A DNA stretch of 64,000 bases from Colletotrichum lupini (GCF_023278565.1 NC_064673.1:3410001-3474000); one strand, 5' to 3'; counted from the stretch's first letter, positions 23,684 through 34,960 are shown. The notes: generated by a model not told the origin, from the letters alone. Translations and numbers: made by a program.

Positions 23684-24348
23684 ATGTCTACCCAAGACCC
23701 CGGTATCCCCTTGACCCATGCCCCAGACGCCAGAGGCTACAAGCTCATGGAGCTGCCCCCCGACCTAGAAGCCCTGCTCACTGCCGAAGATGCTCCGGTG
23801 TAAGTCAACCCACTTCACTCTCCGTCCATCACTCAACCCCCCAGCCGTGCCTCAGTCCACCTTGAGCCTCAACACGACATCTCACTTCACCTCACCTTAC
23901 TTAAACCACACTTCCCTTCTGCATGTCTCACTTACCTTCATCGTATAACCATTCCCTTACATCCATCCCCTCATCTACAATCCACGTCACCTCTCTCACT
24001 CTCTCATCACTCATTTACTGGCTATCTCACTCACTTACTCACTCACTAACACACAACAGCATAACCCTCACCTCAACCCCAACAACAGCCCTCCTAAAAA
24101 CCCCAGACAAAACCTACAAACTCCTCCAGAAAAACACGTCAAACTCTCTCATCCTCCTCGCCCCTCACTCCACCGCACCCTCACCAGATTCCTCGGACGA
24201 CAGTATCCCCGTCACCGGCCTAGCCGCCATCGCCACCATCCACGAAACCATCGAGCTCGTCGCCCAGACCGAGCCGCAGACGGTATCAAATCTCAAAAAC
24301 ACTGGAAGCAAGGGGAAATGGCACGAGAAATTTGGTCGGGGGCGGTGA
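23684..24348 (+). CDS. DCC1: Short Dcc1-like protein (sister chromatid cohesion / Ctf18-RFC)
   Basis: Two exons, 23684-23799 and 24060-24348, giving 134 aa. Dcc1 partners Ctf8 and Ctf18 in the alternative clamp loader that supports cohesion. The N-terminus resembles Dcc1: GYKLMELPPDLEALL, then, after a phase-consistent junction, ALLKTPDKTYKLLQKNTSNSLILL and GLAAIATIHETIEL. Yeast and human Dcc1 are roughly 380-390 aa and carry winged-helix domains after this part. Here the frame stops after a basic KWHEKFGRGR tail, and I find no continuation within the next 600 bases. The 260-nt intron is long for the window and CT/CA-rich. It could be a naturally short form, a truncated gene, or a family I have misassigned. 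Confidence 0.6.
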
Positions 24349-24926
24349 AAATCCTGGACATACACACACTTACATTTACACGCGCACATCGTATATCTCA
24401 CTGATCAATTCCTTTGCGATTCACACAAGACTTGGTACACTCTCTGCTTTTTAAGTACCTGGAGCGTGGGATGCTCCATAGTTCACACACCCACGTTTCG
24501 CATTCCATGTATCTGCTTCACAAAAGAAACCCCCATTTTCATCAACGGGAGACTTCATTGATGGTATCTCAAATAATGTATACCATGCTGGCATGGCACT
24601 CGCTTCCACCATCCCCCTCCCCCTCCCATATGAGTGCCTCAATCGATGCTAGAGTAATGAGATGGAGATACCCTCCAACGCTGTGCTAAATGTCATCCGG
24701 TAATCACCCTGATGAAAACCGCCTGAAAAGTAAAGAAAGTAATAGGAAAAGGAAACCTCAAGATAACAAACTCGTATCCTGCCTTCCACGAACCAAACAA
24801 GACCACGCTTCCTCGTTCATGTGATGTGGTAATGACCACCCAACAATGCTAACTTCCCATCGCTTCATCGTCGTGTAAAGAAAAATTTGTACGAGCAGAA
24901 TTAGGAAGAACCCCGGAAGACGGCAA
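24349..24926. other. Convergent 3' flanks of DCC1 and the RBR ligase gene
   Basis: No gene seen. The stretch is AT-leaning and has several CACACA/TACATTTACA words. Confidence 0.6.
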
Positions 24927-27647
24927 TCAGTCCATCTTGATAGGATGATCTCTGCTTCCTCCGGGAATACCATTCGCCCCGCCACGGTAAAAAGCACGGT
25001 GAAGAGCAAGCTGTCGTTGAAACTCGTGACCTGCGTCTATAGCCCGTTGGGCTGCTCGACTCACGGGTGCCGGATGCTGAACTTGGGACCCATCTCGATT
25101 CGTTTTGCCGGCCACAAACTCTGCAAGTCCGCAATTGGGGTGGGCTAAAAATTGAGCTGCAGTCATTTTGGCGCTGGCCTGTTGCGCGGGCTCTTCAGGT
25201 CGTTGCGGTTGCTCCCCGGCCTTCTCATCAATGTTCTGTCTCGCCAGGATGTCGGGAAGCCGCTGTGCATTCTTATCGCAAAACTTGTGCCTCTTCAACT
25301 CTCTAGGCTCTCCGTACTCTGGACCCCATCCCTCTTCAAAACCCAAGTAGTTAGGATTATTGAGTCTGGCCTGGCCGGGTGGCGCGATGGCCTGCACTAC
25401 CTGATTCACAGGCTGAGGAGCGATTATCGGCGGGTGAGGCGCAATCATCGGCACTGCTTGGGCTGCGGGCTGGTAAAGCACGCGAGGCGGGTTAGGATTA
25501 TGAAACACCGCTGGCCGACCTTGTTGAACCGCTGGCGGCGGTGGTACTGGGAATGGTTGCAAGTAGGGAAATCTGGGATGTTGCGCATTTGGGAAAGCGG
25601 CTCCAATGATTGGGCGGTGCTGCTGATCGAGCATCGGGTTGGGATTATGGCCCTGAGGGTATTGAGCCTGTACCGGACCCCTTTGCAACTGCTGATTCGC
25701 GACTCCAGCAGCAACATTTGCCGGCGGAACCATCGCATGAGCCTGTGGCTGTGGCATCATCGGCTGAGGTTGAAAAGGCCCGACCGCGTTTGCGGGAGGC
25801 ATGCCAACAACTCGATTCATCCCGGGTGGGACAATCTGGGCCTGAGGATTTTGCGGTGGAAGCTGTTGTCCGTAGGCAGCTCGCAGTGCTGGGGGGTTCT
25901 TGGAGACTGCCGATGCCAGTTTTCCCGAGTTGACTTTGAGAAGATCTTCCTTTGCCTTCATCGAGGGGTGTCGCTCGAGAATATCTTTACGGGCTTTTGC
26001 CTCGGCCTGTTGCACTTCCTCATTGTGGCGTGTGTTGACATCGTCAAAGAGGGGACAATTGCCCTTCTGTCCACCTCTTGCCTGGTCGTCAAAGTGGGCG
26101 TAGTCGCATGACTTGGAACAAACGTAACACTGGACGTTCCTACATCCACGCTTTGTACAGGTCATCTTGTTGCACCCTGATTCTTTGACAAACGCCATGC
26201 CACCTGGGTTGGATGTCAGTATCATGTGCAATCTAATCAATTATCTTGGTTCAGTCGTCAAGAAAGCAAGGATACTCACACTTGTTGCACTTGCGGATGA
26301 GCGCACTAGACATGGCCTCCTCAATTTGACGCCGAGCACCTTCTGCGCTGTCTCCAGCGGCTTCATCACATGTTCTGGGTATATGGGTCTCTTCTCTGCA
26401 AAGCCGGCAGCTGACCACCTGGCAGTCGGGATTCTCGCACTTAAACTCCTTGTTAATATCGACCGGTGGATACTCTGCGGCATAAGGGCAGAAAGGACAG
26501 GTCTCTAGGCCGTCAATGCCAGCCATGCGGAGATTAGCCTCGGATTCGATGCGATCCAGGGCTTGACTAAGTCGGTCATTGATAAACTTGGAGCGTTCTT
26601 TGTGAGCGAAACCAGAATCGCATCCATCTATGGACATGCAGGTAATCTCATACTTTGAGAGGCCAACCACTGTTTCAGCGTTGCGGCGTGCACATTCGAG
26701 ACAGAAGAACTTGAAAGGGTTAGCAAAAGTCTGAAAGAATGGAGCGTCATAAGCTTACATGGTTCCCATTCTCGCAACGGACCATGCGATTGAGAGCGAA
26801 CTCGCTATAACAGCAGCCACAGTCCGTAAAACTGCCAGTCGCCTTTGCTATCTCAAAGTTGGCAGCTTCTCTGGCAGCCTCGAATCTAGCTGCATCGAGC
26901 CTGTTACGGGTAACTATCAGCACTCGCCGGGCGGCCACCAGTTCTTCCAAAACTCTCTTTTCTTCGTGAGTCGCCGTTTCGAAACGTTCAGCCATTTTCT
27001 GACCCGCGAATATACGATCCGATGGTGGGGTTGGTCTCTTCTTGAGCGCAAAGCCGTGAGGGAGACCTTCTTGAACACCGTTCTTCAGATCCTCAAGAGC
27101 TTTATCGACGGCAAGGTACGTAGGCAGCAGTTTGCAGGCATTGTCGTAAAAGATCTTCATGACGCACTTCTGGATAACTTGAGGGAAATCATGCTTCAGA
27201 ATCTCCTCCCTACGTCCAGTGTCAGTCTCATCTGTATAATGAGCATATAGCAACAAGGTAGTGGCCAACTTTGATGGCCTTAACCGTGGAAGCTAGGCTA
27301 AGGAAAGGAATGAACTAGACTTACGACCTGGAAATGTAGTGCTTTCTCGTTTCACGCTCTCGGCCAGGGTGAGCATAGAGGCGGAGGATGTTTTCCTTCT
27401 CAACATCTTCATCTTCCTCATCATCTTCAGCCGATCCTTCACGCTTCCGCTTAAGACTTTTCTGGCGGCGGGATGCTTTGGGGTACGATCCGCCTTTCTC
27501 GGTGGAACCCAGAATGGTGTCGATAGTTTGATCGGCGTTATGGTTGACCTTGGCGGCTGTCTCCTCCAGGTACTGAAGGCATATGTCTGGGAAGACGCTG
27601 AGAACTGTAGCCGCACAGGCACGTTTGTCGTGGTAGACTTGCTCCAT
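24927..27647 (-). CDS. RBR (RING-in-between-RING) E3 ubiquitin ligase, RNF216/TRIAD3-like
   Basis: Exons on the minus strand: 27647-27325, 27209-26759, 26709-26280, 26203-24927, giving 826 aa as drawn. RBR ligases pass ubiquitin through a catalytic Cys in RING2. At about residues 10-50 there is a CUE-like segment (ATVLSVFPDICLQYLEE). RING1 starts at about 235 (CGCCYSEFALNRMVRCENGNHFF). It is followed by the IBR (CPFCPYAAEYPP, CENPDCQVVSCRLC) and RING2 (CNKCGMAFVKESGCNKMTC, then CYVCSKSCDYAHF). The RING2 spacing matches RNF216-type ligases. The last 390 residues are Pro/Gln-rich and look disordered. The acceptor of exon 2 at 27210 is the only one that keeps phase. The 5' end is uncertain: the frame stays open upstream of the chosen ATG, and the true start may lie further upstream. 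Confidence 0.8.
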
Positions 27648-29914
27648 TGCTGCGCTAGGAGGCTCTTTCAACCGATGATGTATCACAAGTCCATGAGCGA
27701 GAACAGTTTTGACGTGTTGCGCGACCCTTGGCAGAAATCTAGAACTCCTTCGGGCAACAATGTCGTTTGAGGCGCGAGCGATTGGTTGATGTGCCTGGAC
27801 TCTTCGAAGTCGACTATGCTTTTCATGATCAGCAATCTTTCCACTTTGACACCATTTACTCAGCAAGGCAAACATGATAGGCAAGCTAGAAAAGTAGCGT
27901 TGAAATTGGACCAAAAACCAGCCCAACAGGCTCATTGTAGAGAAATGAGTACAGCATAGCCGAATGAACAGGAATCTTGTTGGTAAACGTGAGCTCGCCG
28001 ATGGAAGCGCATGAAGGGTAATAGAGGGAAGCGAGAAATGAGCCCAACACACTTGCATTGAATATCGGGAGCCACTCACACCTTGCCTGCGAAATTCCTC
28101 GGTGCGTCCGCCCATAAAGCTTGTGAATGAGTCCCCGGGAGTGTATGGGAAGGATTGGGCCAAGTAGGAAGGAAGGTTCAGGGTAAATGAGCAACCAAAG
28201 AGGCTATTCGCGAAGAATAGCACAAAATGGAAGCGCCACCAAGCCTCGAAATGAGAAGGAGGAGAAAATTGACAACAAAGTGCAGCCTACTTACCTGCGG
28301 ACAGGAGATGCCACTGCGGACCTTTTCGTCTTGGATTTGCCTCCTTGACGCGAAACGAAGGAGGTGTGATCTAACGGTGATGATCCGACCGTGACTCGAT
28401 GTTCGGAAGAAAATCGATATTCGCCGTAGGAGGTGAGGTGGTGAAAATATGGGATTGCGCCGAGCAATGGGACGGGAAGTGGGAAGTGGGAGGTAGAAGG
28501 GTAAAAGACGGGAGGGTTGAAGGTGAGAGAGAGAGGCGGTAGCGGATCGAGGTGGGTGGTGAGATGCCGTCCTTGACGTCCTTGACGATAGGCAGGTACG
28601 GGCAAGACCAGAACCGTCGTGCCTTGCGCCTTCCCGAGGACCCGTTTGGTTCGAAAAGGTGTTTTTTTTCTTCTTCTTCTTTTTCTTTTGCTTACTTCTC
28701 TCTCGTCTTTCTTCTATTTGACCCCTCTTCCGTTTTTGCCTTCCAGAGGCGAACGTTCTCGCCAAACACCTGTGTGCGTGTGGCTTATGAAAATAAGTAA
28801 CCAAAATTCACCTCTAGGATGCTCCAATATCGAAGGAAAGAGTAACCTGGAGCCTCGCAGCCTTCTAAACGGCCTTCACCTTCTCATCTGCCTACTAGAA
28901 GAAAAGAAATCCTCACCGTCGTTCGATAGCCTGGGAATCGCCTGACCCCGTCTGACCGGACGATTTTACCCCTCGCTCCCGGTGCGCTTCGCCTTGCCGC
29001 GCTTCTTTCGCTGCCTGTCTCACCTCACCTAATGGTATTTTCTAAATTTTTCCGTTCTAGCCCTGACGCTGAATTACAAGGCTTCGATAAAACGGCGACA
29101 CGCAACTTGGCGCCCACGAAGTCGCGATTCGCATTGTCGGTCAAAGGTGAAAGGGGAGCATGAGGTGACATTAGGAAAATCATCTGGACCTGACTTAAAC
29201 CGATCGGTGGATCGTCAGATTGCCCCGGGAAGTTGGACAGCACCCACCCCCGGCCTCTCGTTAGCGCAAATCTTCAGCAGGGGAGGTCCTGGGAGGTGGC
29301 TCGAACGGGTGCGCATTCCCATGCCGAAGGTGTCATTGGGTGCCTCTTGTCTCACTTACTGTCACTGACATGGCGACCGCTCGTATCAATGAGTACCTTG
29401 AGTGGACAGACGGATAGACGACGATGGTCGATGACCATATGCTTCTTGGGATGCGGAAGGTTTCACATTCGTACTATGGTATCTTCTATCAAATACAGAC
29501 CATCGCCGATTCCTCTTCTGATTTCATGATGTATCAGGCTGTGAATGCAGTTACTTCACACGCTGACACCTTCTCTTCTATTGGATGCAATGTCCACTTC
29601 TCAACGTGATCAGGTGCTCTTGACTTGACCGTACATACACTAGCAGAGTCGCAGAATCAAACCCTTCCAGTCGGGCCAGCGCATCTCGGCATACGAGCTG
29701 AAGAAGGAATAGTCCTCCATTGGTGGCGATAGCTAATAATGCCCCCATCTATGCATCTTGCGACGAATAAGGATGGTGGCACACCTACTGTACTACAGCC
29801 GCCTGCCAGCTGCCCAGTTTTGTCCACGACTCTCAAATCCCGACGCACAGTGATGGAAATCCTCAAGCGGTTTCCCGTCTTGCATGATCTCCTTCGAGCC
29901 CAGACGCAGATGCA
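27648..29914. other. RBR gene upstream region and RAD4 3' flank
   Basis: About 2.3 kb. Part may be 5' exons or leader of the RBR ligase: on the minus strand a clean GTAAGT donor sits at about 28292 after a stretch rich in Lys/Arg codons, and an open segment starts with ATG at 27826. A polypyrimidine tract lies at 28663-28690. From 29.0 to 29.9 kb I see no coding signal. Confidence 0.45.
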
Positions 29915-32900
29915 CTACTCGTAGTCATCGTCCGAGGCCACGAAATCGTCATCGTCGTCCTCATCCTCATCTTCACTCTCAGATACGGGCCTTCGCCGCC
30001 GCCTAGATGATCGCCTCGCCACTGCCTTCTTCTTGGGCTTCGGTCTGGCTTTCACTGGTGCAGGAAGAGGCTCGGGTTCGGGTGAGCCTTCCATCTGATC
30101 CTCTGCATTTTCCGCGTCTTCCGCGCCATCCGAGCCGTTGCCAGCATGCGGTTTCTGATCATGGCCGTGATCCACTTGCAGGGCGTCATCCATGTCTTCA
30201 TCTTCGTCGTTTTCATCCACCACTGGGAAGAAGCCAGAGGTAAACCTCTTGGGTTGTTCAACCTCTTCTTCGTCGTGCCCTTCGGGGAAGAAGCCGCCTG
30301 CCATCTCTTCTTCTCTCATCTGCATAGCTTCGGCGTCCACCTGGTTCTTGTCTCCTTCTTCCTCGGCGTGAGCATCTTTGGTAGCCTTGGCCGCCCCGTG
30401 TTTCTGGAAAACAGGAACACTGTCGTCGACATGACCATAGTCCTGGCGAATACGCTCCACGATCCTGAGACCTTTCAAGAACTTGCTCCACATACTCAGC
30501 GCTGCTTTGCGGCGCTTCTCGTCCTCTTTGCGCGCTCTCTCTGCCTCGTCTTTGCGAATTTCTTCCATAACCTGGTCGTGATACTCCTCGGCGATGACAA
30601 CGCCTTGAATGACGGGGACGGCCATTCGATTGCCAAACTCAAAGCCCACAACGGCTTCGGCGTAGTCGATCCCGAGCCTCTTACAGACCTTGACGGCTCC
30701 TCGGAACGGGACGTGTGCGGCGCCTTCGGGACACATGTGCTCGGCAAAGAGATCGATGTTACTGGGATGTGTTAGCATTTGAATCCATTCAATGAGCACG
30801 CAGACATACCCGTAATTGTTCTTCGGGATGACTCCATCTGTTATAGGCGGCGGAATAATCCAGTCCGTTTGCTCAAAGCTGTACAATCCTTGAAGAACCT
30901 TTTCGCCGCTCGCAGCCTCGGCCTCGGCGATCTCTCGTCTCCTGTTGGTCGTAGCCGCGCGATATGGCACCCTCTTCAGGGGCATCTCGCCAGGTTTGGG
31001 TGCCCTGCCTTGCTTGTGCCATGTCTCTGCGCTCTTGACGTTGACCACGTCCTTCCTCGAGTAGACCGGTTCTGGAGAGAATTCTCCGCCCTTCCCCTTG
31101 TGGAGAAAAGTCTTGACTGGCTTTGCTGTAGGTAGCAGGGCCTCCTCGCGCTTCATGTGACGCTCGAGACAGAACTCTTTAGACTGCTTGTAGTACGCCA
31201 TAGTTTCGCTACCTTCCTTGACCTCTTTCTTCTCCGGCTGGGCGGGTTTAAGATCTGTCGAGTCCTCAACGTCGTCCTCCTCGGTGAGCGGATGCTTTTG
31301 ACTGCCCTTGACATAGCCCTTCGTAGCTGACTTGAACCAGTCGAATTGGTCGTATCGTTTTACCTTCCCGTGCCTGTTGTAAATCGGTACCTTTTCCAGT
31401 GGCATTCTCGCCCCTTTTGTACGACCTGGCCACAGTTGCTTTCGCAAATAACGAACCGTTACGTCCTTGGCTGTGCCATCCGGAGAGAATCCAACAACAT
31501 ATGCCATGACTTGTTTCGCTTTCTCTGCCTTTCCTCCACGCGGCTCCAGAGACTCTACCAGTTCTCGATTAGTACCGACAATGTTCTTGACGATTGGATC
31601 CGCTGGCAGATATTTCTTCGTCACCGGCGAAAGCACTTCCGTCCAATAATGTGGAAATTCCAAGTCCTTGTCAAACTTTTTCGACCTCGGGGCTGACTTT
31701 CGTGGGGTCACTGCCAACTCTACGACCGACGCGTCATCGCTATCCGGATGCTCCAAGCCAAGCTCATCATCCGAGTCATCTATCTCAATGACGGCGTTCT
31801 TGCTACTGGCTTGTCTCGCTCCAGTTTTTCGTCCAGAGGTTGTTTTTGGTGCCTGCTTCGATGTCTTCTTCACCGGAATATTCTTAGTCGTCGTCTTCGC
31901 CCCCTTTTTCGCTTTACCGCGTGTGCCATCTGCTGCCTCACTCGCTTCGTCACTGCTTTTTGGTGCCGAAGTTGCGGTCTGTTCCGTCTCAGGATCTGCC
32001 TCCTCCAACTTCGTCCAGCCGAAGCCAACTGGCTGGAGATTCGCGACCATCCGTGCCTGCAACCCCAAGGCCCTCAAAAGCGCGGTGAAAAGTTGCGATC
32101 CCACATCTCGGCTTCCTGTGCAGTCCTGAGCGCATTTCCGAAACCCTTCAAGTCCATTAATCCGCTCTCCAAACTTTTCGTCATCTTTCCCTTCCTTCTC
32201 CCAGGCTTTTCGTAACCGACCAAGTCGTTCAGGCGGCATGTATCCCCACTTTCGGATCCCGGGTGCCGTGACGCGGAAGCGTTGCCTCCACCACGCCGCG
32301 AGAGCCCTCATAAGTCTGAACAGTGGATCGCCGTGGCTCATGTCGACAGCACCTGCCTCCAGCCTTTCAGCGGCAGCGCCCCAATCCCGAGAGTCGTCGT
32401 TTTCGGTCTTCTTTCCTTTGCCCTTTCCTCTGGTCTTCTTCGCTGGTTTGGCCACCTTCGTCGGTGTTTGCTTTGGCCTGGTGACTAAGCCGCTGGTCCT
32501 TCTCCATCGCTCTACTTCTTCCCACAGACGAGGCGGAACATGAGACATCATGATCGCCTGGACTTCCTGGTCGGATATCCATGAGTTCCTAATGGCATTG
32601 TGCCACAGAAGGTACTGGACGTGAATGCAGTGCGTCAAATTGCGAACCTTCTTTTCACGCTTCGTAGGTCCCTTCTTATCGCCGTAGGGATCAGTCATCG
32701 CGGTACCAAGCCCGGCGTCAAGGGTGAGCTGCAGGTCTTTAGAAGTAGTCGGCGCTACTGCCAAGGTGGCTCTCGGGGCAGGAACATCCTCAAACTCGAT
32801 GTCGTCGTTATCGTCATCTTCAGACACTTCCTCCACTTTGTGACCGTTTGCAAGAGGCACATCCTCGAAATCGCCGTCAGATAAATCGCTCAAGGAACTG

Positions 32901-33115
32901 GTCTCGTCACTGTCGCTGATGGTATCAAGCGCAGCGCGGCCGACCTTGGATGACTCAGACGTGGTGGTAGCATCTAAATCGTCGTACAACGTCGGCTTTC
33001 TGCGGCCGGAGCTGGCGGGAGTCTTTCCTTGCCCTTTCGCTACCTGTTGGCGTTTTGGGGTCTGCTTGACCGGCGACTCCTCGCGCAACCGCTTTCGCGG
33101 TACATAAGGAGGCAT
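29915..33115 (-). CDS. RAD4: Nucleotide excision repair protein Rad4/XPC
   Basis: Two exons on the minus strand, 33115-30810 and 30761-29915, giving 1050 aa. Rad4/XPC with Rad23 recognises helix-distorting damage in global genome repair. An acidic Ser/Asp-rich N-terminus leads to a conserved helical block (KVRNLTHCIHVQYLLWHNAIRNSW, about 160-185). The transglutaminase fold follows (GSRDVGSQLFTALLRALGLQAR, about 330). BHD1 starts near residue 637 (YYKQSKEFCLERHMKREE), then BHD2 (LQGLYSFEQTDWIIPPP), then BHD3 from 769 (NIDLFAEHMCPEGAAHVPFRG). The tail is acidic and ends with a basic cluster and a final D/E-rich stretch. The 48-nt intron at 30762-30809 sits between BHD2 and BHD3. It is in frame without stops, but it interrupts a conserved block and has GTATGT and CAG ends. 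Confidence 0.95.
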   Translation of the reverse strand: MPPYVPRKRLREESPVKQTPKRQQVAKGQGKTPASSGRRKPTLYDDLDATTTSESSKVGRAALDTISDSDETSSLSDLSDGDFEDVPLANGHKVEEVSEDDDNDDIEFEDVPAPRATLAVAPTTSKDLQLTLDAGLGTAMTDPYGDKKGPTKREKKVRNLTHCIHVQYLLWHNAIRNSWISDQEVQAIMMSHVPPRLWEEVERWRRTSGLVTRPKQTPTKVAKPAKKTRGKGKGKKTENDDSRDWGAAAERLEAGAVDMSHGDPLFRLMRALAAWWRQRFRVTAPGIRKWGYMPPERLGRLRKAWEKEGKDDEKFGERINGLEGFRKCAQDCTGSRDVGSQLFTALLRALGLQARMVANLQPVGFGWTKLEEADPETEQTATSAPKSSDEASEAADGTRGKAKKGAKTTTKNIPVKKTSKQAPKTTSGRKTGARQASSKNAVIEIDDSDDELGLEHPDSDDASVVELAVTPRKSAPRSKKFDKDLEFPHYWTEVLSPVTKKYLPADPIVKNIVGTNRELVESLEPRGGKAEKAKQVMAYVVGFSPDGTAKDVTVRYLRKQLWPGRTKGARMPLEKVPIYNRHGKVKRYDQFDWFKSATKGYVKGSQKHPLTEEDDVEDSTDLKPAQPEKKEVKEGSETMAYYKQSKEFCLERHMKREEALLPTAKPVKTFLHKGKGGEFSPEPVYSRKDVVNVKSAETWHKQGRAPKPGEMPLKRVPYRAATTNRRREIAEAEAASGEKVLQGLYSFEQTDWIIPPPITDGVIPKNNYGYVCVLIEWIQMLTHPSNIDLFAEHMCPEGAAHVPFRGAVKVCKRLGIDYAEAVVGFEFGNRMAVPVIQGVVIAEEYHDQVMEEIRKDEAERARKEDEKRRKAALSMWSKFLKGLRIVERIRQDYGHVDDSVPVFQKHGAAKATKDAHAEEEGDKNQVDAEAMQMREEEMAGGFFPEGHDEEEVEQPKRFTSGFFPVVDENDEDEDMDDALQVDHGHDQKPHAGNGSDGAEDAENAEDQMEGSPEPEPLPAPVKARPKPKKKAVARRSSRRRRRPVSESEDEDEDDDDDFVASDDDYE

Positions 33116-33828
33116 TATGTCGCGTTGGTGTCAGGAAAGAAACATGGTCGTAGTTCGGAAGCGCAGGCTCTGAGAAGCTTTGCAGGGGAGATGCGACAGG
33201 ACCGTTAACAACGTCATTGATTCGCGAGAAACGCGCAGGTACGTGGCCCACTTTAGGGGTCCGGGGACCCGCTAGATCGGATCCGATTAAATACTGGGTC
33301 ACATCCGGGGATCGCCTGGGTCGCCCCTCCATTAGCTCCGGCTCTTCGCCGTTATTTCCATGTCTCTCAAGGAGAGCAGTTTGGATGACCAATATCCACA
33401 GAGACGTTTGACTTCCCTCGGCATACTGCGGAAGCTTTATTGACTTTGTGACCCAGCATGCCAAACTAGCTCACATCATAGTAAAATTGCGACTTTGGTT
33501 AGTGAGCCGTGGCCCATTATGGATCTTACCCTTTCAGGCTGCAAGTGGCCACGCACACGCTGTACTTGGCGCCAGCTCCCAGCGGTTGCCCCGCTGACAG
33601 CGACCCGTGGATTGAGTCAACTTGACTGAGCGAAACCCGCCAACTGGCGCCTTCCAGACCCTTCCGCCGCTATTTCTCATCAACCCGACATCGCCATCTC
33701 CGAAACTGCCACTCTCAGCCTCGTGCCACCCACTGCGCCCACCTTGAGGTCTACGCAAGCTCAACAAATCTCCGAAGACTGTTCAATATTATAGATAAAT
33801 AGACAAAGAAGCCAAAAACGTCATCGCA
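33116..33828. other. Shared RAD4/CUZ1 promoter
   Basis: A 713-bp divergent promoter with no further gene. The plus-strand leader of CUZ1 ends in an A-rich stretch before the ATG at 33829. Confidence 0.6.
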
Positions 33829-34764
33829 ATGGCATCCTCATCCACCCCCGAAGAGACGAGCTACGTCAAGATGGACGAATCTAAAGACGGCTTCGACGAG
33901 ACCCTCGTCGGCAAACACTGCGAATACGAATACTGTAACCAGCTCGACTTCCTCCCCTTCTTCTGCCAAAGCTGCAAACACACATTTTGCCTCGACCACC
34001 GGTCCGAAACTACACACAAGTGCGCCAACGCCGGCGCCTGGGCCGAACGCCGGCGAAAGGCGGAGCTTGCGAAACCCTCCTACGGCCAAGGCCGCCAACT
34101 GCGCGATACAGTCACCCAGAAGCCCTGCGCATCACCGACCTGCAAGACCACCATCGGTACCTCGCTAGTGACTGGCGTCCACTGCCCGGGCTGCAATCGC
34201 GACTACTGCCTCAAGCACCGCCTGAAAGAGGACCACGACTGCAAGAACCTCGTTCCGCTAGGCGCGCGGCCGGGGTCGCAGATCGACGTTGCGGCGAGGA
34301 CGAAGAGCGCATTCGACAAGTTAAAGGCATGGGGATCAGCAAAGAAGGAACAAGCTGGCAGGGCGCTGCCCAAACCAAAGCCCACATCCGCATCTGCACG
34401 CCTGATAGCTGTGAACAATCTCAAGAAGACGGCAAAGGGCGACGATAAGCTGGCGCAAGAGAAGAGAGTCTACCTATACGTCGAAGCAGAAGCCGCAACC
34501 GCAAAAGCAAAGTTCCCCAAGGGAGAGTTCTTCTTCTCCAAGGACTGGGTGGTGGGTAGGGTGCTGGACGAAGCCGCGAAACGGTTACAGGTGGAGAACC
34601 TCAACAACCGATCATCGAATGAGCAAGACAAACTTCGGGTGTTTCACGTGGAGGGAGGACGGCTTCTAGAGTTTAACGAAAAGGTTGGAGCTTCGCTTGT
34701 CAGCGGCAATACTGTCGTACTGCTCCGCGGTGTTGGGCCGCCGCCTGATCTCATGGAGGTTTAG
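33829..34764 (+). CDS. CUZ1: AN1-type zinc finger protein, Cuz1-like
   Basis: Single exon, 311 aa. Yeast Cuz1 and human ZFAND1 link Cdc48/p97 and the proteasome during arsenite and other protein stress. Two AN1 zinc fingers are visible: CEYEYCNQLDFLPFFC with CKHTFCLDHRSETTHKC (about 31-66), and CASPTCKTTIGTSL with CPGCNRDYCLKHRLKEDHDC (about 102-143). A basic linker (about 160-200) leads to a C-terminal ubiquitin-like domain (about 215-306: VYLYVEAEAATAKAKFP, DWVVGRVLDEAAKRL, VVLLRGVG). The length and two-AN1 plus UBL order match the Cuz1 family. The start is supported by CATCGCA before the ATG and a Ser-rich start. Confidence 0.9.
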   Translation: MASSSTPEETSYVKMDESKDGFDETLVGKHCEYEYCNQLDFLPFFCQSCKHTFCLDHRSETTHKCANAGAWAERRRKAELAKPSYGQGRQLRDTVTQKPCASPTCKTTIGTSLVTGVHCPGCNRDYCLKHRLKEDHDCKNLVPLGARPGSQIDVAARTKSAFDKLKAWGSAKKEQAGRALPKPKPTSASARLIAVNNLKKTAKGDDKLAQEKRVYLYVEAEAATAKAKFPKGEFFFSKDWVVGRVLDEAAKRLQVENLNNRSSNEQDKLRVFHVEGGRLLEFNEKVGASLVSGNTVVLLRGVGPPPDLMEV

Positions 34765-34960
34765 CGAATGATGATGACTTGATGAATATGTTCATAGTGG
34801 CATTTTCCGTATATACCCTCAATTACACACCACACGCCGCCAAATCAAGGGCCGTGCCAATCGCTTCCCTTTATGCCATGTTCCGTGAATTGGAGATTTC
34901 CTTCATGCGCCGAGCCAAATCCGATTGAGTTGTGATCCAAATCATCCTTAAACGCCACGC

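Noticed and set aside
23800..24059. Coding exon inside the DCC1 intron
   Set aside because: The open stretch from 23923 is a Ser/Leu/Thr/His-rich low-complexity frame. Splicing 23799 to 24060 restores the conserved ITLTSTP...KTPDKTYK reading, so it is treated as intron.
25152..26111. 319-codon open frame antisense to the RBR ligase tail
   Set aside because: Lies opposite a low-complexity Pro/Gln region. The basic, Trp/Leu/Arg-rich product is typical of shadow frames.
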